Shown here piece by piece: positions 28,109 to 36,723 of a DNA stretch of 64,000 nt. The stretch is from Histidinibacterium lentulum. GTDB taxonomy: Bacteria; Pseudomonadota; Alphaproteobacteria; Rhodobacterales; Rhodobacteraceae. Each line of letters begins with the position of its first letter. Position 1 is the stretch's first letter. Made by a program: the position numbers and the translations under genes. The stretch spans positions 281,369-345,368 of the forward strand of contig NZ_ML119086.1 in assembly GCF_003789055.1 (NCBI RefSeq), in the 5' to 3' direction. The notes beneath the pieces are model-generated. The model had not been told where the DNA came from and ran no database searches. It was given only the letters and a program-made list of their open reading frames with translations.

Positions 28109-28998
28109 GCGGCGAGCCCGGCCTCCGCGGCGAGGGCCTTGAGCGTGGCGAGGCCGAGGGACTGGTATTCCACCGGGTCGCGCTCTTCGGGGTCCTGTTC
28201 GGCCTCTATGACGATCCAGCCGTCGTAGCGGGCGGCGGCGAGCTGCGCCATGAGCGGTGCGAAGTCGATGGCGCCGTCGGGATCGCCGGGCACGGTGAAG
28301 ACCCCCTGCCGCACGCCGTCGAGGAAGGTCAGGTCGCGCGCCTGGATCGCCTCCATGATCGGGCGGCGGACGTTCTTTGCGTGAAAGTGCCGGAGCCTGC
28401 CGATGTGTTTCGCGAGGATCTCCGCCGGATCGCCGCCCCCAAAATAGGCATGACCGCTGTCGAAGAGAAAGCCCGTGGCCGGGCCCGTCGCGGCCATGAA
28501 GCGGTCGATCTCGTCCGGCGTCTGCACCACCGTGCCCATGTGATGATGATAGGCCATCGGCAGGCCGCGCGCGGCGCTCCATTCGGCGATCTGCTCCACC
28601 TGCGCCCCGAAGCGCGCCATTGCGTCGGCCTCGAGCACGGGTTTGCGGCTGAGCGGCACGGCCGAGCCGTGGACCGTGTTGGAGGTCTCGCAGGCGATCA
28701 TCACCCGGCAGCCCATCTCCAGCAGGCGGTCGACCTGGGGCGCGATGCGCTCCTTCTGCGTCTCGACGTCGATCTGCAGGAGGTCGAGCGAGGTCCAGGC
28801 GGAGACGAAGGCGAGGCCGCGCGGCTCCAGCACGGCTTTCAGCCCGGCGGGGTCCTTCGGAAACTTGTTGCCGTTCTCGGTTCCGTCGAAACCGATCTCG
28901 GCGGTCTGGTCGAGACAGGTCTCGAGGCTGATATGCCCGCCGATGGTTGGGTCGTCGTCGTTCGACCAGGCGATGGGGTTCGTGCCGTAGAGGATCAT
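28105..28998 (-). CDS. iolE: myo-Inosose-2 dehydratase IolE
   Basis: This TIM-barrel dehydratase removes water from scyllo-inosose (2-keto-myo-inositol) to give the trihydroxycyclohexanedione. It has 297 residues and is close to full-length IolE. N-terminal GTNPIAWSNDDDP and the metal-site strands GFDGTENGNKFP, YHHHMGT, FLFDSGHAYFGG and IVIEAEQDPEE are visible. It overlaps iolD and the 72-residue gene by 4 bases each. Confidence 0.95.
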   Translation of the reverse strand: MILYGTNPIAWSNDDDPTIGGHISLETCLDQTAEIGFDGTENGNKFPKDPAGLKAVLEPRGLAFVSAWTSLDLLQIDVETQKERIAPQVDRLLEMGCRVMIACETSNTVHGSAVPLSRKPVLEADAMARFGAQVEQIAEWSAARGLPMAYHHHMGTVVQTPDEIDRFMAATGPATGFLFDSGHAYFGGGDPAEILAKHIGRLRHFHAKNVRRPIMEAIQARDLTFLDGVRQGVFTVPGDPDGAIDFAPLMAQLAAARYDGWIVIEAEQDPEERDPVEYQSLGLATLKALAAEAGLAA

Positions 28999-30827
28999 GC
29001 CGTCACCTGACGCTTGCGGTTGCTCTCATAGCCCTTGCGGGCCTCGTTGACTTCGGGCCGCGGGCTGACCTCGGGGACCGCGACCTCCCACCAGTGCCCG
29101 CCATGGGGGGTGGAGGGATAGGGGTCGGTGTCGATCACCACGACGAAGGGGCCGCGCGCGTCCTTCGCCCTCGCGAGCGCCTGCTCCAGCTCGGCGATGG
29201 AGCCGGCCTTGACCGCCTCGGCGCCCATGCTGGCGGCATGGGCTGCGAAGTCGATCCGCGAGGATGCTGCGTGGACGGTGTGGTCCAGCAGATTGTTGAA
29301 CTCCGCCCCGCCGGTCGCCATCTGCAGGCGGTTGATGCAGCCGAAGCCGCGATTGTCGGTGATGACCACGGTGAACTTCACGCCCATCATGACGGCGGTC
29401 GCCAGCTCGCTGTTCATCATCATGTAGCTGCCGTCGCCCAGCATGCAGACAACGTCGCGGTCGGGCTCGGCCATCTTGATCGCCATGGCGCCGGCGAGCT
29501 CGTAGCCCATGCAGGAAAAGCCGTATTCCATGTGGTAGCTGCGCGGTCGCCCTGCCTTCCAGAGCTTGTGCAGCTCGCCCGGCATGGTGCCGGCGGCGCA
29601 CATCACCACGGTGTCGGGGCCCGCGGCGCGCTGGGCCGCGCCGATCACCTGCATGTCGGTCGGCAGCGCGTTGTCGTCCGGGCCGGGGGCGGCGGTGAGC
29701 GGGTCGACCTCGGCGAACCAGGCCTGCTTGCGAGCGGCGATGTCGGCGGACCAGTTCCGGTCCCCCAGCGCCTGCGAGAGGGCCTCGAGACCGGTGCGGG
29801 CGTCGGCCATCAGAGGCAGGGCGCCGTGTTTCGCGGCGTCGTAGGCGTTGACGTTGAGGCTGACCATGGTCCTCGCGGACCGGAAGAGCGCCCAGCTTCC
29901 GGTGGTAAAATCCTGGAACCGGGTGCCCACGCCAAGTACCAGATCGGCCTCGGCGCAGGTCTCGTTGGCGCTTGTCGCGCCGGTCACGCCTACGGGCCCG
30001 GCATTCTGCGGATTGTCCCACGGCAGGGCGGATTTGCCGGCCTGGGTCTCCACCACGGGGATGCCGTGCGCTTCGGCGAAGGTCCTGAGTGCGTCGGTGG
30101 CGTCGGAGTAATGCACGCCGCCGCCCGCGACGATCACCGGGCGTTCGGCCGCCGCGAGCGCCTTGGTGACCGTGTCGAGTTCCACCGGGTCGGGCGGGGT
30201 CCGGCGCATGCGCCATGTGCGCTCCTCGAAGAAGCGGACGGGCCAGTCGAAGGCTTCGGTCTGCACGTCCTGGCAGAAGGAGAGCGTGACCGGGCCGCAA
30301 TCGGCGGGATCGGTCATGGTCCGCATGGCGCGCGGCAGGGCGGTCAGAAGCTGCTCGGGGCGCTGGATGCGGTCGAAATAGCGGCTGACGGGCCGGAAGC
30401 AGTCGTTGGCGCTGACCGTGCCGTCGGCGAAATTCTCCGTCTGCTGCAGCACCGGGTCGGGGCCTCTGTGGGCGAAGACATCGCCGGGCACCAGCAGGAC
30501 CGGAAGGCGGTTCACATAGGCGAGCGCGGCGGCGGTGACCATGTTCGTCGCCCCCGGCCCGATGGAGGATGTCACCATCATCGCGTGCCTGCGCTGGAGC
30601 TGCTTGGCATAGGCGATGGCGGCATGGGCCATGCCCTGCTCGTTATGTCCCCGGTAGGTGGGGAGCTCCTCGCGGACGCCGTGGAGCGCCTCGCCCAGCC
30701 CCGCGACATTGCCATGGCCGAAGATCGCCCAGCAGCCGGCGATGAAGGGCGTGCCGTCCTCGGCCTTCTGCGCCGCGAGCCAGCGCACCATGGCCTGCGC
30801 GGCGGTCAGTCGGATCGTGTCGGTCAT
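28995..30827 (-). CDS. iolD: 3D-(3,5/4)-trihydroxycyclohexane-1,2-dione hydrolase IolD
   Basis: This thiamine-diphosphate enzyme opens the cyclohexanedione ring to 5-deoxy-glucuronate. It has 610 residues. It shows an N-terminal pyrimidine-binding domain (GHGNVAGLGEAL, GHNEQGMAHAA with the catalytic Glu), a central domain and a C-terminal diphosphate-binding motif GDGSYMMMNSELATA. The start at 30827 overlaps the iolC stop (ATGA). A much longer reading frame upstream is antisense-like sequence inside iolC. Confidence 0.96.
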   Translation of the reverse strand: MTDTIRLTAAQAMVRWLAAQKAEDGTPFIAGCWAIFGHGNVAGLGEALHGVREELPTYRGHNEQGMAHAAIAYAKQLQRRHAMMVTSSIGPGATNMVTAAALAYVNRLPVLLVPGDVFAHRGPDPVLQQTENFADGTVSANDCFRPVSRYFDRIQRPEQLLTALPRAMRTMTDPADCGPVTLSFCQDVQTEAFDWPVRFFEERTWRMRRTPPDPVELDTVTKALAAAERPVIVAGGGVHYSDATDALRTFAEAHGIPVVETQAGKSALPWDNPQNAGPVGVTGATSANETCAEADLVLGVGTRFQDFTTGSWALFRSARTMVSLNVNAYDAAKHGALPLMADARTGLEALSQALGDRNWSADIAARKQAWFAEVDPLTAAPGPDDNALPTDMQVIGAAQRAAGPDTVVMCAAGTMPGELHKLWKAGRPRSYHMEYGFSCMGYELAGAMAIKMAEPDRDVVCMLGDGSYMMMNSELATAVMMGVKFTVVITDNRGFGCINRLQMATGGAEFNNLLDHTVHAASSRIDFAAHAASMGAEAVKAGSIAELEQALARAKDARGPFVVVIDTDPYPSTPHGGHWWEVAVPEVSPRPEVNEARKGYESNRKRQVTA

Positions 30828-32731
30828 GCGGCGGTCCTCGCGGAATGTCTTGCCGCGTCCCAGGCCGCGCAGAGGCGGGCATAGGCGGCGGCCATGTCGG
30901 CGGTGGCCCCGGCGTCGGTCATCGCGCCCGCCATCCATTCGCGGGCGGCATGGCCGAAGATCGTGCGGCCCACGGCAAAGCCCTTTACCAGCGGCTGGCG
31001 CGCGGCTGTGGCGAAGCCCCGGGTCAGCGCCTCCTCGGCGGCGGCAAGGCCCAGCATGACGATGCCGCGGCAATGGGGATCGTGGCGGCCGATCGCGGCG
31101 GTGGCATTGGTCCAGGCCGTGTCCGAGGGGAGTGGTTCGAGCTTCCACCAGTCGGGGAAGATGCCGAGGCCATAGATGTGGTCGATGAGGTCCGAGGTGG
31201 TGATGTCGGTCACCGGACCGACCTTCGAGGGGATCACCTCGAGCAGGAAATCGAGGCGGTTCCGGCGCGCGGCGGCGAAGAGGCGCTGCATCTGGGCGTC
31301 CTGCTCGGCCTTCATCGCGGCGGCGTCGTCCGGGTGGCAGAAGCACAGGCATTTCACCACATGCTCGCGCGGCCATTCCGACAGCCCGCCGAGGTCCGCG
31401 CCGATCTCGGGCTCGAAGCGCAGGGGGCGCGCGCCCGGAAGCTCCACCGGGCGGCCGATCCAGAGCCCCTGCCCCGCCGCCGCGTAGAGCGCGCGCCGAC
31501 CGAGGTGGCCGTCGCAGAGGAGGCCGTGGCCGGGCTTGCCCTGGGACACCTGGAGAACGGCGTCGAGGCAGAGCTCCTTGAAGCGGCCGATCCTGGCGGG
31601 GTCGGCGCCGGGCAGCTCCTCGAGCTGGGCGCGGTGGTCGAAGGCGAAGACCTTGAGCTCGGGCCAGTCCGCGATGCGGTTCGTTGCCCAGTGCACCTGT
31701 TCGAGCTCGGCGTCGTGGCGCAGGGCGGGTGTTTTGACGCCCCGGGCAAGGAAGAACCGCAGCTCGTCCCAGGAGGGATAGGCGGGGGTGCAGCCGTGGC
31801 GGCTGACCGCGAAGGCGCCGCAGGCGTTGGCGTATTTCAGTGCGGTCGGCCAGTCCTCGCCGTCGAGCCAGCCCTTGAGGAGGCCCGACATGAAGCCGTC
31901 GCCCGCGCCGAGGACGTTGAAGACCTCGATGGGAAAGCCCGGCCCGCTCTCGCCCGCGTCGAGGCTTTCGGGGATGGCGCCGGTGAAGGCCACGGCGCCC
32001 GCCGCGCCGCGCTTGCAGACGAGCGTGGCGGAGGACACGGCGCGGACGGCGCGCAGGGCGGCCAGCGTGTCGGTGGAGCCGCCGGCGATGTGGAACTCCT
32101 CCTCGGTGCCGACGATCAGGTCGAAAAGGTGCAGGTGGCTCTGAAGTTTCGCGGTGACGGCCGCACTCTCGATGAAGCGCTCCTCGCCCGCGCCGTGGCC
32201 GGCGAGGCCCCAGAGGTTGGGGCGGTAGTCGATGTCGAGGGCGGTCTTCGCCCCGCCCTCGCGGGCGAGTCTCAGGGCCTTCAGCACGGCGGCCTCGGTG
32301 CGAGGATGGCTGAGATGGGTGCCCGTGGCGACGACCGAGCGGGTGTCCGCGATCAGCGCGGGGTCGATGTCGTCCTCGCAGAGCGCCATGTCGGCGCAGT
32401 TCTCGCGGTAGAAGATCAGCGGAAATCGTTCGTCGTCGCGGATGCCGAGGATCACCAGGGCCGTCAGCCGCTCGGGATCGGTGACGACGCCGCGGGTGTC
32501 GACGCCCTCGGCGGCCAGTTCCTCGCGCAGGAAGCGGCCCATGTGCTCGTCGCCGACGCGGGTGATGAGGCCCGATTTCAGGCCGAGGCGGGCGGTGCCG
32601 CAGGCCATGTTGGTGGGCGAGCCGCCGACATACTTGTCGAAGGAGCGCATGTCCTCGAGCCGGCCGCCGACCTGCGCGCCGTAGAGATCGACCGACGAGC
32701 GGCCGATGGTGATGACATCCAGTCGCGCCAT
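30824..32731 (-). CDS. iolC: Bifunctional 5-dehydro-2-deoxygluconokinase / DUF2090 protein IolC
   Basis: This is a two-domain protein of 635 residues. Residues 1-~320 are a PfkB-type sugar kinase (GGSPTNMACGTARLG at the sugar site, VLGAGDGFMSGLLKG with the catalytic Asp) that phosphorylates 2-deoxy-5-keto-gluconate. Residues ~330-635 are the DUF2090 domain, an aldolase-like barrel that may cleave the phosphorylated product. This fusion is common in Proteobacteria. The start at 32731 has GGAGGAGA directly upstream. It is the first gene of iolC-iolD-iolE-(72 residues)-iolB; iolA and iolG are not in the window. Confidence 0.94.
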   Translation of the reverse strand: MARLDVITIGRSSVDLYGAQVGGRLEDMRSFDKYVGGSPTNMACGTARLGLKSGLITRVGDEHMGRFLREELAAEGVDTRGVVTDPERLTALVILGIRDDERFPLIFYRENCADMALCEDDIDPALIADTRSVVATGTHLSHPRTEAAVLKALRLAREGGAKTALDIDYRPNLWGLAGHGAGEERFIESAAVTAKLQSHLHLFDLIVGTEEEFHIAGGSTDTLAALRAVRAVSSATLVCKRGAAGAVAFTGAIPESLDAGESGPGFPIEVFNVLGAGDGFMSGLLKGWLDGEDWPTALKYANACGAFAVSRHGCTPAYPSWDELRFFLARGVKTPALRHDAELEQVHWATNRIADWPELKVFAFDHRAQLEELPGADPARIGRFKELCLDAVLQVSQGKPGHGLLCDGHLGRRALYAAAGQGLWIGRPVELPGARPLRFEPEIGADLGGLSEWPREHVVKCLCFCHPDDAAAMKAEQDAQMQRLFAAARRNRLDFLLEVIPSKVGPVTDITTSDLIDHIYGLGIFPDWWKLEPLPSDTAWTNATAAIGRHDPHCRGIVMLGLAAAEEALTRGFATAARQPLVKGFAVGRTIFGHAAREWMAGAMTDAGATADMAAAYARLCAAWDAARHSARTAA

Positions 32732-32837
32732 GTCTCCTCCCGTGGCCACGGGCGCCCCTGCGCGCCGCCGGAACTCCCTCGCGGTCCCGGCGTGGCGCAC
32801 CGGAACCGGGTCAAGGCTTCGGTCACGGGCGCGCGGC

Positions 32838-32906
32838 TGTCAACGCGCGTGGGCCGTTCCCTTTCAGTGGTGACGGAATCCCGGCATCCGGAAATGAGGG
32901 GATTCC
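32838..32906 (-). promoter_or_regulatory. Region upstream of iolC with -35 box and inverted repeat
   Basis: On the minus strand a perfect TTGACA (32843-32838) could be the -35 of the iol operon, although no good -10 follows it at 16-18 bases. About 30 bases further upstream is a perfect inverted repeat GGAATCCC-N16-GGGATTCC (32875-32906), which also lies 16 bases beyond the acs stop. It could be an operator for the inositol genes or part of the acs 3' end. Confidence 0.35.
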
Positions 32907-32921
32907 ATCAATGCGCGCGCC

Positions 32922-34892
32922 TCAGCCCTCGCGGCCGGCGCGGTTGGCGATGAGGTCGTCCACCACCGAAGGATCGGCCAGGGTCGAGGTGTCGCCGAGG
33001 CTGCCCGTGTCGTTCTCGGCGATCTTGCGCAGGATGCGGCGCATGATCTTGCCCGAGCGGGTCTTGGGCAGGCCCGGCGCCCACTGGATCACGTCCGGTT
33101 TCGCGATGGGGCCGATCTCGGTCCGGACCCATTTCTGGAGCTCGGCCTTCAGCTCGTCCGTCGGCTCGACCCCGTTCATCAGGGTGACGTAGCAGTAGAT
33201 GCCCTGCCCCTTGATCTCGTGCGGGTAGCCCACGACCGCGGCCTCGGCCACGGTCTCGTGCGCCACGAGCGCGCTTTCCACCTCGGCGGTTCCCATGCGG
33301 TGGCCCGAGACGTTGATCACGTCGTCCACGCGGCCGGTGATCCAGTAATCGCCGTCCGCATCCCGGCGGCAGCCGTCGCCGGAGAAGTAGTATCCCTTGT
33401 AGTCGGAGAAATAGGTCTTCTCGAACCGCTCGTGATCGCCCCAGACGGTGCGCATCTGCGCGGGCCAGCTGTCCTTGAGGCAGAGCACGCCCTCGGCGGG
33501 GTTCGTGGTGATCTCCTCGCCCGTGTGAGGATCGAGGATGACGGGCTGGACGCCGAAGAAGGGCTTCGTCGCCGAGCCCGGCTTGAGCGGCGTGGCGCCG
33601 GGGAGCGGCGTCAGGAGATGCCCGCCGGTTTCCGTCTGCCACCAGGTGTCGACGATGGGCAGATGGCCCTTGCCCACGACCTCGTTGTACCAGTTCCAGG
33701 CCTCGGGGTTGATCGGCTCGCCCACGGTCCCGAGGAGCTTCAGGCTCGAGAGGTCGTGCTTCTCCACCCACTCGGTCCCCTGCCCGATCAGGGCCCGGAT
33801 GGCGGTCGGGGCGGAGTAGAACTGGTTGACCTTGTGCCGCGCGCAGACCTCCCAGAACCGACCCGCGTCGGGCCAGGTGGGCACGCCCTCGAACATCAGC
33901 GTGGTGGCGCCGTTCGCCAGCGGCCCGTAGACGATGTAGCTGTGCCCGGTGACCCAGCCGACATCGGCGGTGCACCAGAAGACGTCGCCCTCGTGGTAGT
34001 CGAAGACATATTCGTGCGTCATCGCCGTGTAGACGATGTAACCGCCCGAGGTATGGACCACGCCCTTGGGCTGGCCCGTGGACCCGCTGGTGTAGAGGAT
34101 GAAGAGCGGGTCCTCGGCGCCCATCTCCACGCAGCCACTGACGTCGTCGGCCTCGAGCGCCAGTTCGTTGTAGTCGTGATCGCGGCCCTGGACCCAGCTG
34201 GTCTGCTCGCCAGTGCGGCGCACCATCAGGACCTTCACGCTGTCCTTGGCGTGCAGCAGCGCCTTGTCGGTGTTGGACTTGAGCGCGGTCTTCTTGCCGC
34301 CGCGGGGCGCGTAGTCGGCTGTGATCACGACCTTGGCGTCGCAGCCGTTGATCCGGGCGCCCAGCGCGTCGGGCGAGAAGCCCGCGAAGACCACCGAGTG
34401 CACGGCGCCGATCCGGGCGCAGGCGAGCATGGCATAGGCCGCCTCGGGGATCATAGGCAGGTAGATCACCACCCGGTCGCCCTTCCTGACCCCCATGTCC
34501 TCGAGAATGTTCGCCATCCGGCAGACATGGCCGTGGAGTTCGCGGTAGCTGATGTGCTTCGGCGCGTCCTTCGGGTCGTCCGGTTCCCAGATGATCGCGG
34601 TCCGGTCGCCGCGGGTCTCGAGGTGGCGATCCACGCAGTTGGCGCAGACGTTCAGCGTGCCGTCCTCGAACCACCTGATCGAGACCTGCCCGAGGGTGAA
34701 ATCCGTGTTCTTCACCGTCTCGTAGGGCCTGATCCAGTCGATCCGCTTGCCTTCCTCGCGCCAGAAGGCCTCGGGATCGGCGACCGAGGCGGCATAGAGC
34801 TCGGCGTAGCGGTCGGCGTCGACATGGGCCGTCTGCGCGAACTCCTTGCGGGGCGGATAGACGGCGGCGGCGGTCTTGGCGGCGGTGTTCAT
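32922..34892 (-). CDS. acs: Acetyl-CoA synthetase
   Basis: This AMP-forming ligase activates acetate to acetyl-CoA. It has 656 residues, standard for Acs. It has the AMP-binding signature [25 protein letters not shown], the hinge region [23 protein letters not shown] and the C-terminal [11 protein letters not shown], whose Lys is the target of inhibitory acetylation in the family. GGGAGGATCC precedes the ATG. It is divergent from the urt operon. Confidence 0.97.
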   Translation of the reverse strand: MNTAAKTAAAVYPPRKEFAQTAHVDADRYAELYAASVADPEAFWREEGKRIDWIRPYETVKNTDFTLGQVSIRWFEDGTLNVCANCVDRHLETRGDRTAIIWEPDDPKDAPKHISYRELHGHVCRMANILEDMGVRKGDRVVIYLPMIPEAAYAMLACARIGAVHSVVFAGFSPDALGARINGCDAKVVITADYAPRGGKKTALKSNTDKALLHAKDSVKVLMVRRTGEQTSWVQGRDHDYNELALEADDVSGCVEMGAEDPLFILYTSGSTGQPKGVVHTSGGYIVYTAMTHEYVFDYHEGDVFWCTADVGWVTGHSYIVYGPLANGATTLMFEGVPTWPDAGRFWEVCARHKVNQFYSAPTAIRALIGQGTEWVEKHDLSSLKLLGTVGEPINPEAWNWYNEVVGKGHLPIVDTWWQTETGGHLLTPLPGATPLKPGSATKPFFGVQPVILDPHTGEEITTNPAEGVLCLKDSWPAQMRTVWGDHERFEKTYFSDYKGYYFSGDGCRRDADGDYWITGRVDDVINVSGHRMGTAEVESALVAHETVAEAAVVGYPHEIKGQGIYCYVTLMNGVEPTDELKAELQKWVRTEIGPIAKPDVIQWAPGLPKTRSGKIMRRILRKIAENDTGSLGDTSTLADPSVVDDLIANRAGREG

Positions 34893-35313
34893 GGATCCTC
34901 CCTTGGCGGCGTCAGGCGCCCTTCATTGCAGGTCCGGCCCTGCGTCCCCTCCTCCGCCCCGACGGGCCTGCGGGCCGGGGCGCGGGACGCAGTAAACCGG
35001 GATCGGCGGGAAATGGGAACACCCGGGCGGCGGATCGGATGAGAATCCGCGCAGAGGAGGAGGCGGACCGGCGGCCATGCTGCGCCGCAGGATGAGGCAG
35101 CGACGGCGCGACATGCACAAAATGAAGGCACCTGCGCCGATGCGCCCCGCCGGACCTCCCGAAAGGAGTCCGCCCGGTCCTGCGCCTCTGTGTAGTCCGC
35201 AGACAGACGGGCGCGCTGCCCGCATCGGGAGGAGACCACCGGCTCCGCGCTCCTCCCCCGGGACCGGTCGAAGGCCCGGCCGACAGGAGCCGCCACTGGG
35301 GGATAACTGCCAG
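34893..35313. other. Divergent intergenic region acs / urtA
   Basis: These 421 bases hold no convincing gene. A perfect inverted repeat GCGGAT-N9-ATCCGC lies at 35030-35050 and a smaller palindrome CTGCG-C-CGCAG near 35084-35094; either could bind a regulator of acs or urt. A GGCAC near 35131 lacks the partner GC element of a sigma-54 promoter, so I do not call one. Confidence 0.5.
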
Positions 35314-36597
35314 ATGAAGACGACAACCGCCCTTTCCGCCGCCGCGCTTCTCGCATCGGGCCTCGCCGCCTCGGCGCAGGAGACGGCCTGCCCGATCAAG
35401 GTCGGCGTGCTGCACTCGCTCTCGGGCTCGATGGCGATTTCCGAGACCACGCTCAAGGACGTGATGCTGATGCTCGTCGAGCAGCAGAACGCCGCCGGCG
35501 GCCTTCTGGGCTGCGACATCGAGGCCGTGGTCGTGGACCCCGCCTCCGACTGGCCGCTCTTCGCCGAGCGCGCCCGCGAACTGCTGACCGTGGACGAGGT
35601 CGACGTGATCTTCGGCTCCTGGACCTCGGTCAGCCGCAAGTCCGTCCTGCCCGTGCTCGAAGAGCTGAACGGTCTGATGTTCTACCCCGTGCAGTACGAG
35701 GGCGAGGAATCGAGCCGGAACGTCTTCTACACCGGCGCCGCGCCGAACCAGCAGGCGATCCCCGCGGTGGACTACTTCCTCGAGGAGCTGGGCGTCGAGA
35801 AGTTCGCGCTTCTGGGCACCGACTACGTCTATCCGCGCACCACGAACAACATCCTCGAGCAGTATCTGCAGGATGCCGGCATCCCCGCCGAGAACATCTT
35901 CGTCAACTACACGCCCTTCAGCCACAACGACTGGTCGTCGATCGTGGCAGACGTGGTGGAGCTGTCGGCCGACGGCAGCCAGGTGGGCGTGATCTCCACC
36001 ATCAACGGCGACGCCAACGTGGGCTTCTACAAGGAACTCGCCGCCGCGGGCATCGACTCGGCCGACATTCCCGTCGTCGCCTTCTCCGTGGGCGAGGAGG
36101 AGCTGTCGGGCCTCGACACGACGAACCTCGTCGGCCACCTCGCGGCGTGGAACTACTTCATGACCGCCGACACCCCGGAGAACGCCGAGTTCATCGCCGC
36201 CTGGCACGAGTTCATCGGCACCACCGACCGCGTGACCAACGATCCCATGGAGGCCCATTACATCGGCTTCAACATGTGGGTGAACGCGGTGACCGAGGCC
36301 GGCACCACAGATGTGGACGCCGTGCGCGAGGCCATGTGGGGACAGGAATTCCCGAACCTGACCGGCGGCACGGCGGTGATGAACCCGAACCACCACCTGT
36401 CGAAGCCGGTGCTTATCGGCGAGATCCGCGCCGACGGGATGTTCGACATCATCAGCCAGACCGAACCGGTCCCCGGTGATGCCTGGACCGACTTCCTTCC
36501 CGAAAGCGCGGTGCTGATGTCGGACTGGCAGGAGCTGGGCTGCGGCATGTACAACACCGAGACCCAGACCTGCGTGCAGCTGACCTCGAACTACTGA
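35314..36597 (+). CDS. urtA: Urea ABC transporter substrate-binding protein UrtA
   Basis: This periplasmic binding protein captures urea for the UrtBCDE permease. It has 427 residues with a signal peptide (about 1-21, cut after ASA). The UrtA hallmarks are visible: KVGVLHSLSGSMAISETTLKD, GSWTSVSRKSVLPV, NGLMFYPVQYEG, GAAPNQQAIPAVD and GTDYVYPRTTN. Amide-binding FmdD proteins are the nearest alternative, but the following genes are all of Urt type. It is the first gene of the operon, with a long hairpin after its stop. Confidence 0.94.
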   Translation: MKTTTALSAAALLASGLAASAQETACPIKVGVLHSLSGSMAISETTLKDVMLMLVEQQNAAGGLLGCDIEAVVVDPASDWPLFAERARELLTVDEVDVIFGSWTSVSRKSVLPVLEELNGLMFYPVQYEGEESSRNVFYTGAAPNQQAIPAVDYFLEELGVEKFALLGTDYVYPRTTNNILEQYLQDAGIPAENIFVNYTPFSHNDWSSIVADVVELSADGSQVGVISTINGDANVGFYKELAAAGIDSADIPVVAFSVGEEELSGLDTTNLVGHLAAWNYFMTADTPENAEFIAAWHEFIGTTDRVTNDPMEAHYIGFNMWVNAVTEAGTTDVDAVREAMWGQEFPNLTGGTAVMNPNHHLSKPVLIGEIRADGMFDIISQTEPVPGDAWTDFLPESAVLMSDWQELGCGMYNTETQTCVQLTSNY

Positions 36598-36607
36598 CGC
36601 GCGATCT

Positions 36608-36638
36608 CCGGCGCGCGGATCTCCCTGCCGCGCGCCGG
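36608..36638 (+). terminator. Intercistronic hairpin after urtA
   Basis: There is a perfect 11-bp stem (CCGGCGCGCGG at 36608-36618, CCGCGCGCCGG at 36628-36638) with a 9-base loop, 10 bases after the urtA stop and with no T-run. A weaker stem GGGGC/GCCCC follows at 36674-36688. Such structures between binding-protein and permease genes usually protect the upstream message or thin transcription downstream, so more UrtA than permease is made. Confidence 0.7.
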
Positions 36639-36723
36639 CCGACCCCGGCCCGCCCTCTCCTCCCTGGCGGACCGGGGCCTTTCGCCCCTCTCCTCCCCCG
36701 ACCCATGACCCGAACGGACCCGG

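Noticed and set aside
35120..35150. Sigma-54/NtrC-type promoter before urtA
   Set aside because: A GGCAC is present but the matching GC element 10 bases further is absent, and the nearby TGCAC does not form a proper NtrC palindrome.
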